DNA from: Ceratodon purpureus | Lineage: Eukaryota; Streptophyta; Bryopsida; Pseudoditrichales; Ditrichaceae | Reading direction: 5' to 3' | Length of the DNA stretch: 64,000 bases | Assembly: GCA_014871385.1 (NCBI GenBank) | Contig: CM026427.1 | Coordinates: forward strand, 1,670,068-1,734,067 | Shown: piece by piece, positions 23,332 to 34,640 of the stretch | How the letters are laid out: every line of letters starts with the position of its first letter | Position numbering within the stretch: position 1 is the first letter of the stretch | The notes under the pieces: model-generated | Told to the model about the DNA's origin: nothing | What the model saw: only the letters and a program-made list of their open reading frames with translations | Database searches by the model: none | Position numbers and translations under genes: made by a program

Positions 23332-26300
23332 ATGGCGGATTGGGAGAGCGGGGACTACGGGAGGTCGGATCCCAGGGCGAGGAGGGCTGCCAAGTCGTCC
23401 GCGCAGTCGTCCAAGGCTGAGCTGCTGGCTGCCATTGCCGCGCGTCGCCAGGCGCAGCTCATGCGGAGTGCTAAGGCGCCGTCTCCGTCCTCAGGTTTGT
23501 TGTTTCGGACTCTGGGAGTTTGGATTGATTGGTTGCTTGCCATTTAGGGTGTAGTTTCCGGGAGTTTGCTACTTCTGTGTCGTAATTGTGGCGTGAAAGG
23601 TTGCGATCTTTGAAGTGTGATGTTTTAGTTCACGAGCTGCTCGTTTTGGTGCTTTGGACTCTGTTTCCTGTTCAGTAGTTTTGCAATAATGTGGATGATT
23701 TTATGATCGGGAGTGTTTGAAGCGGAGATCTGTAGTTTTAGCTTACGTGAGTATATGGTCGTCCGCTGCAGCATGCGAATTTTGAGAAATGTTCGTATTA
23801 GTAACTGAAGAAGGTCAGTGTAATTGAGTGGAGTGAGATGTATTTCTGGTTTTGGAGAAATCAAGTATCGCCATTTTTTGCGTTGCCAAGCTTCTGTCTC
23901 GAAGTATGGTCATACCTATTGCGCTCAGAACCTGGTCGTGAAGTTTTCAATGATTGTTTGTTGCTTAATTGTTCGAGACATTTATGCCTAGGATTTTTTG
24001 TTCTTACGGCAATTGAGGCTACTGTTTTATGTGGCTGAGGAGACTGTTTGGTGATAGATGTAGGTTAATGATCACGATAGGACATGCGTCATACAGCGTG
24101 CCGAGTTTCTGTTTGACTGAGAGGTAGTTGTGCAGATGGAGGATCATTCGAGAGAGGCAAACACTTCTACTCTGAGGCAAGAACGGCTGCTTCGAAAATC
24201 CTTCCAGAATCCTCTGAAGCTAGCGGGGGGAGTGGCGACGATGACGACGAATCGAATGCTAGTACCTCACCATCAGGTACAATCGTCTGATAAAGCGAAT
24301 AAATATTTGCGTTCGAGGAAATTGATATTCGGATCAGTCTTTCTCATCATTGGAGGCATCGCAATACTACGGAGTGACGCCGTGTAGTGCTACCGATTTA
24401 GTCAGTACTGGAAGCAGAGAAGAAATCACGCCTGTGTGCTCAATGAAGCAATTTTGGATATGTCTGCAGGTTCAAGTGTCTCCAAAATCCGAACTAACGG
24501 GCGGAGAAGGTCATCTGATCGGAAATCTGTTCCGAGGCTGAACGGGGGTGTTGACAACTTTTACCAGGAATCGGCGGTGGAGGACCTTAGCTCAGTTCTC
24601 GATCAAATCAGCTTGAAAGAGAGGCAGCCAGAACTGAAGCCCAAGGAATCAATTCTGAACATAAGGAGACGGTTTGTTAAGAAGTCAACAATTGTTGACT
24701 TGGAGAGCGACTCGGAGAGTGAGAGCTTCGCTAGTGCAGGTCATGCAGCAGCTTCTTCTCCTTCTGTCGAGTATACCTCTGCAGACGATGATGATGTGGA
24801 TTCACCTGTGACATCTAAGGTCAAGTCAAAAATTAAGCAGATTACCGTGCTGCCGAAGCCTCTACCGTCCTTGAATACTCAGTCTTACCGGTCATCATCA
24901 GCTGACAATGAAGACGCATTCGCTCCTGGAATCAAGAGTAGGGCAGAAGGTAATGTTGTTATAAGAATCTCTTCAAAGTTTGAGATGGGCAGTGCAGAGG
25001 CTATAACATTGAGATTAAAGTGCCTGAGTTCTGGAAAGTTTAGAATATTATGATTAGAAGAGTTAACTCAGGTTATGGAGAAGAGATTGAGTGATGCAGT
25101 ACTTCTGAGTGAACAGGAGAGTATTTAACCCTTGGAGCTAGGCTCTGATGGTAGTGAATCTGGAGTTATCCTTAGCTTACCATTTCATTGTGAGGGTGTG
25201 CAGAGAACCTGCCTGTAGCTGTGGCCTCTCAAGCTCAGCCAGCGCCAGCTGTTAATTCTATCAATGGAGTTGATAGTTCAGAAAAACAGGAGGATTTGGT
25301 GTTTGTCGAGGGAAGAAATCGTTTCACTCTCCGGGCCAAAGTTGCGCATATGTTGTATCCGCATCAACGAGTAGGTCTGGAATGGTTCTGGAGCCTGCAC
25401 ACCAAAGGGATGGGTGGTATTCTCGGCGATGACATGGGTCTTGGCAAGACTATGCAGGTTTAATCCCACAAAAGCCGTTTTTCTCCTGTATAGACGAACA
25501 TCGTTGAGTCAAGTGACCAGAAAGCTTTCTTTAGCTTCCACCAGAGGCCCAGATAGTAGGTGCCCTTTCACTTGATGTCCACTATTGATTGGGACCTTTA
25601 AGTCAGTCTAACTGGGCTTACCTCTGCAGGTTGCTTCATTTCTGGCCGGGCTCTTTTGCACTCAGAATATTAAGTGTGCTCTGATCGTTGCCCCCAAAAC
25701 GCTCATTGCCCATTGGGTCAAAGAGTTGAAGGTGGTTGGGCTCGCCCGCAAAACGCAAGAGTGAGTATAGCTCTCCACAGGACCCTGCCAGTTTCAAATC
25801 TTCTTGACTATTTATGATCAACTCAGGCGCTTCAGTACTCGCCGAGGTTTATTTCTTCATACCTCATCTGTAACTGCGTCTCATCTGTGGAAATTTAATG
25901 CCTGCAGCTATTCGGGTACGTCTGTCAAAGCGCGTGAGTATGCTCTCCAACACGTCCTTCAAATGGGCGGGGTACTGCTCACTACTTATGATATGGTCCG
26001 TTGTAACTTTAAGGCACTCAGAGGAGATTTTGATGGAAGAGATGGCTACGGAGATACAAGTGACGATATTATTACCTGGGACTACATGATCCTCGATGAG
26101 GTATAATCCATTTTTATTAGCTGAGAAACGCATGGTTGCGACTTGCATGTTGATTTGTGAGTGTAAGGATTTTGTGCTCATTCGAGGTCACTCTAATTCA
26201 TGATCTGAGAATACTATCCAACGTTTAGACTCACTTCCAGGAAAGTGAGTACGATTCCGAAGGAGACGTTAATATGAATTGTTCATATTGACTCTGAAAT

Positions 26301-29300
26301 TTATGATCTACTGCTAATATCCGTAGCATTTGAATGAGAGATTAGGAGTCTGGTGGCCAAAATGAATCATATCAATGTGATGACGAGTTCCTTTATTCTA
26401 CCTTAACAACTCGCACATCTGGGCTCGAACAGGGACATCTTGTCAAGAATCCTAACACGCAACGTGCCAAAGCCTTGCGAGAGATTCCTTCCGCCCATCG
26501 CATTGTTATCAGTGGCACTCCGATTCAAAATCATCTTCAAGTAAGGCTTTCTTCTGGCGGTGGTTTTAAGAACTAGTGATGTTCTCAAACTTTCGTGTTT
26601 CCAATCTCTTTCCGGAACACACCTGCAGTCTTTTATTTTTAGATACTGTTGCTTTGTTTGACTACCAAGTTAATAACTGTTGTTTCTGTTGTAGGAAATG
26701 TGGGCACTATTTGATTTCTGCTGTCCCAACCTTCTTGGGGATCGGAAAGAGTAAGTGTTCACTTTTCAGACTCTGTTCCTTGTCATGTTGACTTGATACC
26801 TTCATTGATGAGCGTGAGCACTTGCTTCATGTTTGTTGGAGCATCTACACTTGGATTGACACGCTTGGTCACTTTATTATGTGACAGATTCAGGGACAAA
26901 TATGAGCGCCAAATTCTGGCTGGAACTGACAAAAATGCATCTGACAGGCAAAAACGCATTGGAATAGCAGTTGCTGAGGTATGTTATCTCCACTCTGGAG
27001 TATTCTTTATTAGTTTTTCATGTGTACTAACTTGGGCTACGACATTCTCATTAAACAATCATGCAAGATTCTGTGACTTATGTTCGGTAATGTAATGGTC
27101 AACAACAGATGTTTACTTGTTTTGTATATTCTTTAACTGCAGGAACTGAGGCAAAAGTTCGCTCCCTATTTCCTGAGGCGTCTGAAAAGTGAAGTCTTTC
27201 CAGACTCGGAGAACAAAGAAGAACGTAAGCTGTCGAGGAAGAACGACTTAATTGTCTGGCTGCCCCTTTCTGAACCCCAGGTGTGGACACTCATCATTGT
27301 AATTATTCTATGGATATACTGGTCTTTAAAGATCAAGTTCAGGCTAAGCATTACAAGTTGATTTGTGCGTTCTTTTAGTCGTTCTGATTCTTCACTCTCT
27401 GTTATATCTATGAAAATAAGCTCTTCACTCGTCCTGAATGGTTTCAAATGCATCTGTAGGAGAAATTATACCGAGCTTTCTTGAACAGTAACGCAGCCGA
27501 GGAGACACTGGCTACTGGGAAGCAAGTCCTGTCCGCCCTTACAGTAAGTGACATCAGCTTTGTACACTTTCATTGATTTCTGGCGATTCTTTGCTCTAAT
27601 AGTACTAGCACGGAGTACATGCTGTATTATCGATGAACGACCTTGTCCACTCCTATGTAACAATTTTGTATTTTTGTATATTCACATCTCAAACATGATC
27701 ACGGTGGAAGAAAAAACTATAAACTATAGGAGCTCCAGCTTTTCTGGTTCTGTACATGAACGCGTAGTGTTACATTTCCTATATTTGAGTTTATTCGAAT
27801 GATGCGTCTCCTTCATTCAGGTGATGAAGAAGATCTGTGATCACCCATTGTTGCTCACAAAGAGAGCTGCAAATGAGATTGCCGAGGGGATGGAGGGGTA
27901 TCTGGATACTGAAGACATTCAAGCTGCCGCAGCGATGACACGTTCACTTGCTGGCATGGTTGAGGAGGATGAAGACAGGAGCGCTCGTTCCTGCAAGATC
28001 GATTTTATCATGGCGCTACTTGTAATATCATTTTCCGACTCCTTCAAGTTCCTCTAGCTCATTGGCCACTTGAATATTTTTGTTTTGAAACACTAGTGTA
28101 AGAGAACTGCTCAAGGTTGGTATTAACATGATGTGATTCGTGCACAGGAAAATCTTGTCGCGGAAGGTCATCGCACATTAATATTTGCTCAAACTCGGAA
28201 GATGCTCAACATAATACAGGTCTTTCTATAAGTGTCTTTATCCTATTACTCTTTATTGATCTTTACTCGTCCATCTCTGATTTCATAATTCTCTTATTTT
28301 TGAGTGAGTTTTTCATTCTACGTTTGTATCGCCAATGCAATAGTCGTAATCATCACAAACTCACAGCACCATACCTGGAATATGATTCAATTCTGCAGGA
28401 TGAGATTCTTGATAGAGGATGGATTTTCAGACGCATTGACGGCACCATCAAGGCAGCTGAGAGAGAACAGTGTGTCCAAGTGAGTAGCTCTATTCATCCT
28501 AAAAGCAATCCTCGTTGTTTTACGTCAGAATCATTGGACGTTGGAAAATGTAGCCTATATTAAGAAGCGAGAGCAGGTCGAGTTTCCGACCTCTTGAAAT
28601 CCAGGTCTAGCACCTTTAGGGAGCATGGTGCCGGATCGAGATCTTCAGTTGTGTATCACTACTTCACTTAGAAGGAGAAGAATCATACTTTTGATTTTCT
28701 ATGTAGAGTAACATCAATTGATTAATGCATGTATTGACTTTATCATTATGTAACAGGAATTCCAGTCTGATGAGGAGATACCGCTCTTCTTGTTGACATC
28801 TCAAGTCGGTGGCTTAGGACTCACGCTGACTGGAGCAGACAGGGTTGTCATTGTCGACCCGGCTTGGAATCCGAGGTTATTACTCTCACAATCTGAATAG
28901 TCTAGCTCTCTTTGTTTCTGATAATTATTCGCTATAATGTTGCCACACTGCATCTTGTTTTTGTTTTTAGCACAGAATATGGACCATATATCTAACAGAT
29001 GTTCTTTGCTTTGGGAACAGCACTGACAACCAGAGTGTTGATCGAGCATACCGCATTGGTCAGAAGAACGATGTTGTTGTTTATCGTCTCATGACGTGTG
29101 GAACTATCGAAGAAAAAATATATCGGAAGCAAGTACGTAGCGAAGTCAGCGCAACTTAGGATAACCAATCCTTTCTGTTTCGTCGTAAATTTATTGATGT
29201 TCATCTCTTTGCATGAGGGAATGCTGGCTCATTTTTCATAATTTTCTATCTAGTGTAAATGATGGTGCATGTTAACGTGATAAGTTCTATGTAGTAGGAA

Positions 29301-30941
29301 CTGCCAGACTCGCCCTGAACTTCATTTCGTTTCATACAGGTATTCAAGGGACATCTTATGAAAGTGGCAACGGAGAAGAAGAATCAAATGCGATACTTCT
29401 CCCAAGGGGTATGTGACTCCACTCTCATTAGCATAGCAAACAGTCCGTGTTATTGAACTTACTCGCAGCAAAAGTAGTTTCAGCATATCTTCATTCTCAT
29501 GGAGTGGGCTGAAGCAGGAACTCGGAGAAATGTTCAAGGTACCTGAGACTGGGTTTAGGGTGTCCTTAACCCAGCAGCAGCTGCACAAGGAGCATTACAG
29601 TCAGCGCAAGATGTAAGCTAGCTACAAGTTCCAATCATTAGTGCATTGTTTGTGCACAACTACTTTGATACGTGACAGTTGTTCATAGATTTTTTATTAC
29701 TAGTGGTCCTGATGTCGCAAGATCGTTCTTGTTGTCTACAGAGACGAAGGGCTACAGGCGCACATTGAGTTCCTTGAAGGGTTGGGCATTGCTGGGGTGA
29801 GCCATCATGACTTGCTCTTTACTAAAGAAGCGGAACCACTGCCTCCTCCTGGGTTGGAGGACCAAGACTTAAAAGCCTCGTGGGAACCGAGGTGAGCTAT
29901 TCGTCTATCTATTCTGCTAGGGACATCCGTTTAGTTGGTTGACTTTGTGCTGGAAAAATATTTGCGCTTTTTTGACGAGAAACCTGATATGAACAGGAAT
30001 CCTACATACGTTGGACAGCGATACAAAGCCTCGTCAAAGCCTGAGAACTATGTTTGGGAAGCACCTCAAGCCTTGGGGTATGTTCTGTAAATGGAAATTT
30101 TATTGAAAGGATCATACGTTTCGAGCATTCGTTGATCTACAGTGTCTTGTCTTTTTCAAAACATTGTCTTTCTTTTATTTATTTTCTGATGTACTAAGAA
30201 AAGTTTGTCCTGGGCTGGGCTAGGCGAGGTATTTTGGCTAGTGCAACTGCCGGGTTGCAAAACCAGGCTGCCAATGACAATTGGCTTAAGGTGCAATTTC
30301 TGAAGAGCAAATTAGAACGACTTTGCAGAACTCTTGATGATAAGGTGGGTAGTGTTAAAGGATCTTTACTATTCTGAAAATTCTGAATGTTTCAATTCCA
30401 TCCCATTTCCTCTTCGTGCTAAGAAGTACCGGCTGAAACCAACGACTCCCTCTATGCTTTGCAGGCACTACTTTCAAGGCTTCCAGATGGTGGATTATCC
30501 ATTGAGAGGAAGATTCAGGAAACCGCGGATGAGCTGAGTACCGCTGAGCTGATTGCTGGCAGTAAGGAGAACATTGGCGTACAATTACCTTCTCGACCAG
30601 CGGCCTCAATTCCTGTTGTCGACCTTTCTGCGGAGAAAACTCGCACAGCTCCTAACAGACCTGAAGGTCAAACTACTCAGCGACCGAAACCACTTGGGTT
30701 CAATAACAGTTTACCAATTGTTTCGACACCGCCCAGCAAGATGAAGTCTTCCTTTCCAGATCTAGCCGCAGCTATCAAGGAACCTATTGTTCCGATAGCA
30801 ACGCCCATGACTGCACTTCCAAATTGGAGCTTACTGAGTGACTCACCGGCTTCAAGCATTGGCTCGCCTGCCCCCACCAGCAGGGCGGATATTGATGACA
30901 TGGCGGAAGCAATGAGTGCACTCAAGCTCCGTCTGCACTAG
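23332..30941 (+). CDS. SNF2 DNA translocase, CHR24 / ERCC6L (PICH)-like
   Basis: Twenty-two exons give about 1138 residues: 23332-23494, 24136-24276, 24470-24949, 25204-25457, 25630-25760, 25908-26100, 26433-26540, 26695-26750, 26888-26978, 27143-27280, 27460-27543, 27821-28021, 28148-28219, 28399-28479, 28757-28875, 29021-29132, 29340-29408, 29518-29612, 29742-29891, 29997-30077, 30224-30344, 30465-30941. All helicase motifs are present: I DDMGLGKT (337-344), II DEGH (453-456), [21 protein letters not shown] and [13 protein letters not shown] (775-785). The order and flanking blocks ([37 protein letters not shown]) match Arabidopsis CHR24 and the ERCC6L/PICH group, which acts on ultrafine anaphase bridges. 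The N-terminal 300 residues are acidic, Ser-rich and probably disordered. All frames join without interruption, so the gene looks intact. Confidence 0.92.
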
Positions 30942-31567
30942 ATACTGTGGGAAACCGTCCTTACGATTTCCAAATGTCCAAACCACAGACTACTTGTACC
31001 ATAGATTATCGCAGACCGCGATTCTACCCAATTGTAATGGGAGGATTTATCAATACAATTTTTTCCAGGAACTCTTCGTGAAGGTGACCTCAGGAGTCGT
31101 TTGAGTGTTTCAAGTAATGATAAACTGAAACGTCAATAGACTAATCACGTTTCTCGTTTCCCATTAGGCTTCTGTAGGTTTCTAAATGGGTAACCGAACA
31201 GAGCTGATACGTCGGGAGAGACTCGGAACGCTGAAGATACACGGTATATATATAATTTTTTTCTCTCTTGTTTCGTTACTTCTACAGCTCTGTACGCTTT
31301 TACACTCTTGCTGCTCTACCATTCTGCTCACGCATTTGAAGCATTTATCAAGACGTACTGGTCTGTATCTCGGTCCTGTCCCTCCGCGCCTCACCAACTG
31401 AGGTATTCCTGCATCGGTCGATTTGTTGTTATTATGTGATTTCGTTTCACTTTATTGGCACTATGCTGGCTTGTCGATGCAATATCAAGTAGTTTTGATT
31501 AATCTCCATCTCGCACTATCAGAGGAAGCATTCAGAGATTAGTTTGCGGTTGTTGGCAGTTGGGAGA
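30942..31567. other. 3' UTR of the SNF2 gene and upstream region of a small gene
   Basis: There is no supportable coding sequence. Small frames on both strands at about 31180-31400 mirror each other and lack domains. Confidence 0.5.
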
Positions 31568-32774
31568 ATGATTACTGGAGGAGTGAATGGCCTGAAGAGT
31601 CTAGGCCGGTGGACACCGTGCCGAACCTTGGTGAGCCGAAAACTCTCTCCAGTTCCCTCATGAAGATAGGAGCATGGAAATATTTGCGCATTGCACAACA
31701 GTGAAGTAGAGAAAAAATCTTTAATGCTGCAGGATTGTTAACACATTGTCTGCATTACGGAAAAGAAGGGATATACACACACCGTGAGTGCAATAATATG
31801 ATCCTTAATTTGCTAATTTCATACTGAATTAGAGTTTCATTGTAATGATGTGGTCTACCGAATTATCAGATTGAGCAATTGGAGGTGACTCCATTTGGCC
31901 AATCAACAGAAGTTTTCAACAAATTAACTAGGTCTTAATAGCCGGTTTATATAAACCTTCTCAATTCGTAATCACTGGCCTCTCCGGTGAGTGTATTAAC
32001 TTCCATATGGATCATGTAGCTATTTTTTCAGAATTTTTCTCACTAGAGAGAATCGGAGTGAGGAAATAAAACCCTAGGTTTTTATGAAATGTTTGAGGCT
32101 ATCTATTTGGCTCACCATTTCAACAAAATGGGATATTATGTGGTAAATGTCGATAATCATTATGAATACAACGATAATTACACGCACGTTGAGCCCTTTT
32201 CTATGTTATCTGCAGTTGGAGCGACGATTTGCCCAGGAGCGATCACCGAGCATCGATGACGAGAAGCCCAAGAAGTCTACAGCAACGGGGGCCACTTCTG
32301 GATGCCAACAAGCTCAGCCGTTAAAGACAACTGCACGACAAGAAACCAAAGCAGACTCTGACACTGGCGAGATACCCACCCCGAGTTTGCTCAAAGCAAC
32401 GTCCACGAAAGACTTCATTCTTAGTGAACGAGAAAAGAGACTGCGTCAGAAATCGAAGGTGCCATCTTCCTCGTCCTTTCAGTGACCTAAATTCCTCCGA
32501 GAAGCCTTTAACTGATTTGAAAAAAGTTCATTTGGAAGGCTGTCTATGTATCTTTAGAGTTTCAATATTGCAACATTAGGCATGGATGTTTGAGGTGAGC
32601 ATGATATTCAATTAAATTGAAGAGTAATATCTGTAATGAAAAATATTCGGTATGTTTCATGACCACCTTTAAGCTGCGTATCCTTTGCAGGAAAAGGACG
32701 AAGAGGTTGACGTGATGAAGTTGGAGGAGACCTTCAGGAAGGGAAAATCTACTGCTGACCTGGATTCTGGGTGA
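31568..32774 (+). CDS. small uncharacterised plant protein, 3 exons
   Basis: Three exons (31568-31630, 32216-32458, 32691-32774) join in phase 0 to give about 129 residues. The start reads MITGGVNGLKSLGRWTPCRT, with basic residues and no acidic ones, which could be an organellar presequence. The middle is Ser/Thr/Lys-rich and probably disordered. The C-terminal third holds the best-ordered block, FILSEREKRLRQKSKE, then VDVMKLEETFRKGKS, which looks helical. Splice sites are canonical (TTG/GTGAGC, AAG/GTGCC, TGCAG and TTTGCAG acceptors). I do not recognise the family. An additional exon within the 585-base first intron cannot be excluded. Confidence 0.6.
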
Positions 32775-33718
32775 AAGAAATCAATGGTATTCCTGATACA
32801 TTATAATTTTGGGGCCATGGAATATGCAGAGCCTTGTATATCCTACTCTCTTAGCACCATTGTAGATCCTTCTCTCTCTCCAGCTTGTACATAAAACTTA
32901 TCTCTTAAATTTTGGACACTTCCTTTCGGTAGGAGGCTAACAATTATGCAACTCAAACTGAAGTAATATTCATCTTAACATTCCTGACCCATTACATTTA
33001 CATGTTGAACGCTCACACTGAAAGGCCAAGACCGAAGACGTTGACCTCCAGTACTGTACATATATTAAAACAATGATATACATACCAACACTCTCTGTGC
33101 AACATTTTGTTATCAATCTCTAACGTACAGCTGTGCTACTTCATTCACAGTTGCAGAAAAATATGAAATAATTTAATGGCGATTTTCCCATGCTGACTAG
33201 CATTTTCAACGTCACAAATACCGTAAACTCGAACGAGACGTGAGAATATTTCTGTACCCATTTTTCCGCAAGCTCGCTTGCAGCATACTCCTCTACAATT
33301 CTTGACCCATATTCCTTCCACTGCTCACTCCATCAATTTCGACAGGAGTTACAGCACCTGAAACGTGATCCCTGTTATCTTTTTAATCAACCTGAAAACA
33401 AAAACCCAGATGATGACGCTGTCTGCAACAATGATAACATGATCCTCAGTCACGATGAAGTTTATCCACTTCCACTGTCCACCAGATGCTGCTCCCACTG
33501 CGCTTCTGCAGGTTGACAATTGCACCCATACTGCCACCGTAACCAGCTCCCAACCCCATCCACCAATGCTCGAATTTGCAGGAACAAAACTCTCCAAAGC
33601 CACCTCACCCCAATCGCAGCCCTCCATCCCCCCCACTTGTCCCCATCTCAGCCCAATGGCTTATCCAATCTGCAATATGCTCGCCGCACTACTCGACACA
33701 GATCAAAACTCACAAAAA

Positions 33719-33742
33719 CACACACACACACACACACACACA
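33719..33742. repeat. (CA)12 microsatellite
   Basis: Twelve uninterrupted CA dinucleotides are visible. It is a simple-sequence repeat with no implied function. Confidence 0.95.
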
Positions 33743-34150
33743 TCCTCACAAGAATGATCATTCCAACAAGCTCTCATCATTCCTTGTCGAGTGCTAACTT
33801 ACACCAAGTTTGCAAAACAGCATCACAGACAGAGCTTGTGAAGCTGCACAGAGAGAGAGCAAGGTGAGCTATGGCAGTGCTAATGATGATCTTCCATCTC
33901 CACAACTCAGTGAAACATTATTTAGCTCGTTCTTCAAAACCCTTTTCCACATTTATTATTCTTCTTTTGGAATTCACTTTTGATGTCATTATTCGTGTTG
34001 GATATGTCAGTTGAATATGTGTCCCATGAATTCTGAATGCTAGCATTATGAGTTAGATTTCACTTCTGTAATCTCACTACTTCACTCAAACAGTGGACAT
34101 CATCTCTCATGTGGTGCCGATTGGGTTTTTGGGTAAACTTATTTTTGGGG

Positions 34151-34199
34151 TTTTTACAGGTTTTTGCAGGTTTTTACAGGTTTTTGCAGGTTTTGCAGG
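34151..34199. repeat. tandem decamer array upstream of ClpX
   Basis: Four full 10-bp units alternate TTTTTACAGG and TTTTTGCAGG, followed by a 9-base unit TTTTGCAGG. Every unit ends in a polypyrimidine-CAG sequence that looks like a splice acceptor. The array could serve as clustered acceptors for an upstream non-coding exon, but it may be only slippage. Confidence 0.8.
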
Positions 34200-34571
34200 T
34201 TTTGGGATTGTTTGTTGTGCTTTTTTGTATTTTTTTGTGTTTTTTCTCTGGATTCGCAGTCGTTGTGAGTTGTTTTTTTCAGTGTTGAGGTTGACTGTTT
34301 GAGGAGGACGTGGTGATGTGCTTTGATGACTGTTGAAGGAGGAGGAGGAGTTGTGAGAGTGAAAGGGTAGGGAGCATGGATTGTGTGTGGAGTTTGGAGA
34401 AGGAGGAAATCAATCTTTGGTGATTCGGTTCGGCGTTTGTGCAGGTGTTTTTGAGGGGGAGGAGGGCGATCTGGAGACGATGAGATGCATTCGAGGGGAG
34501 AGGAGAGCTTGCTAGGGCCATCGCCGGATGGGGGGAGGCAATCCGGGAGGATTTTGATGAGGGGAGGGCAT

Positions 34572-34579
34572 TAGGGTTT
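34572..34579 (+). promoter_or_regulatory. telo-box-like motif TAGGGTTT
   Basis: The octamer lies 62 bases before the ClpX ATG, in the probable 5' leader. It is the same motif found near other gene starts in this window. Confidence 0.35.
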
Positions 34580-34640
34580 GAGTGTGGGAGTTCGCGAGTG
34601 GTTTTGTTGCGTTTGGGATTGTGTTTCGAGGTTTGGAGCG

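Larger units (their letters stand above)
32775..34571. other. intergenic DNA between the small gene and ClpX
   Basis: No supportable gene. The stretch contains a CA microsatellite and a decamer array listed separately. Frames around 33350-33870 overlap simple repeats and show no domain. GC content rises from about 34290 into the ClpX leader. Confidence 0.55.

Noticed and set aside
25126..25135. TTAACCCTTGG inside a SNF2 intron, a possible piggyBac end
   Set aside because: The matching AAGGGTTAA end is absent nearby and the internal bases do not follow the ACG terminal pattern.
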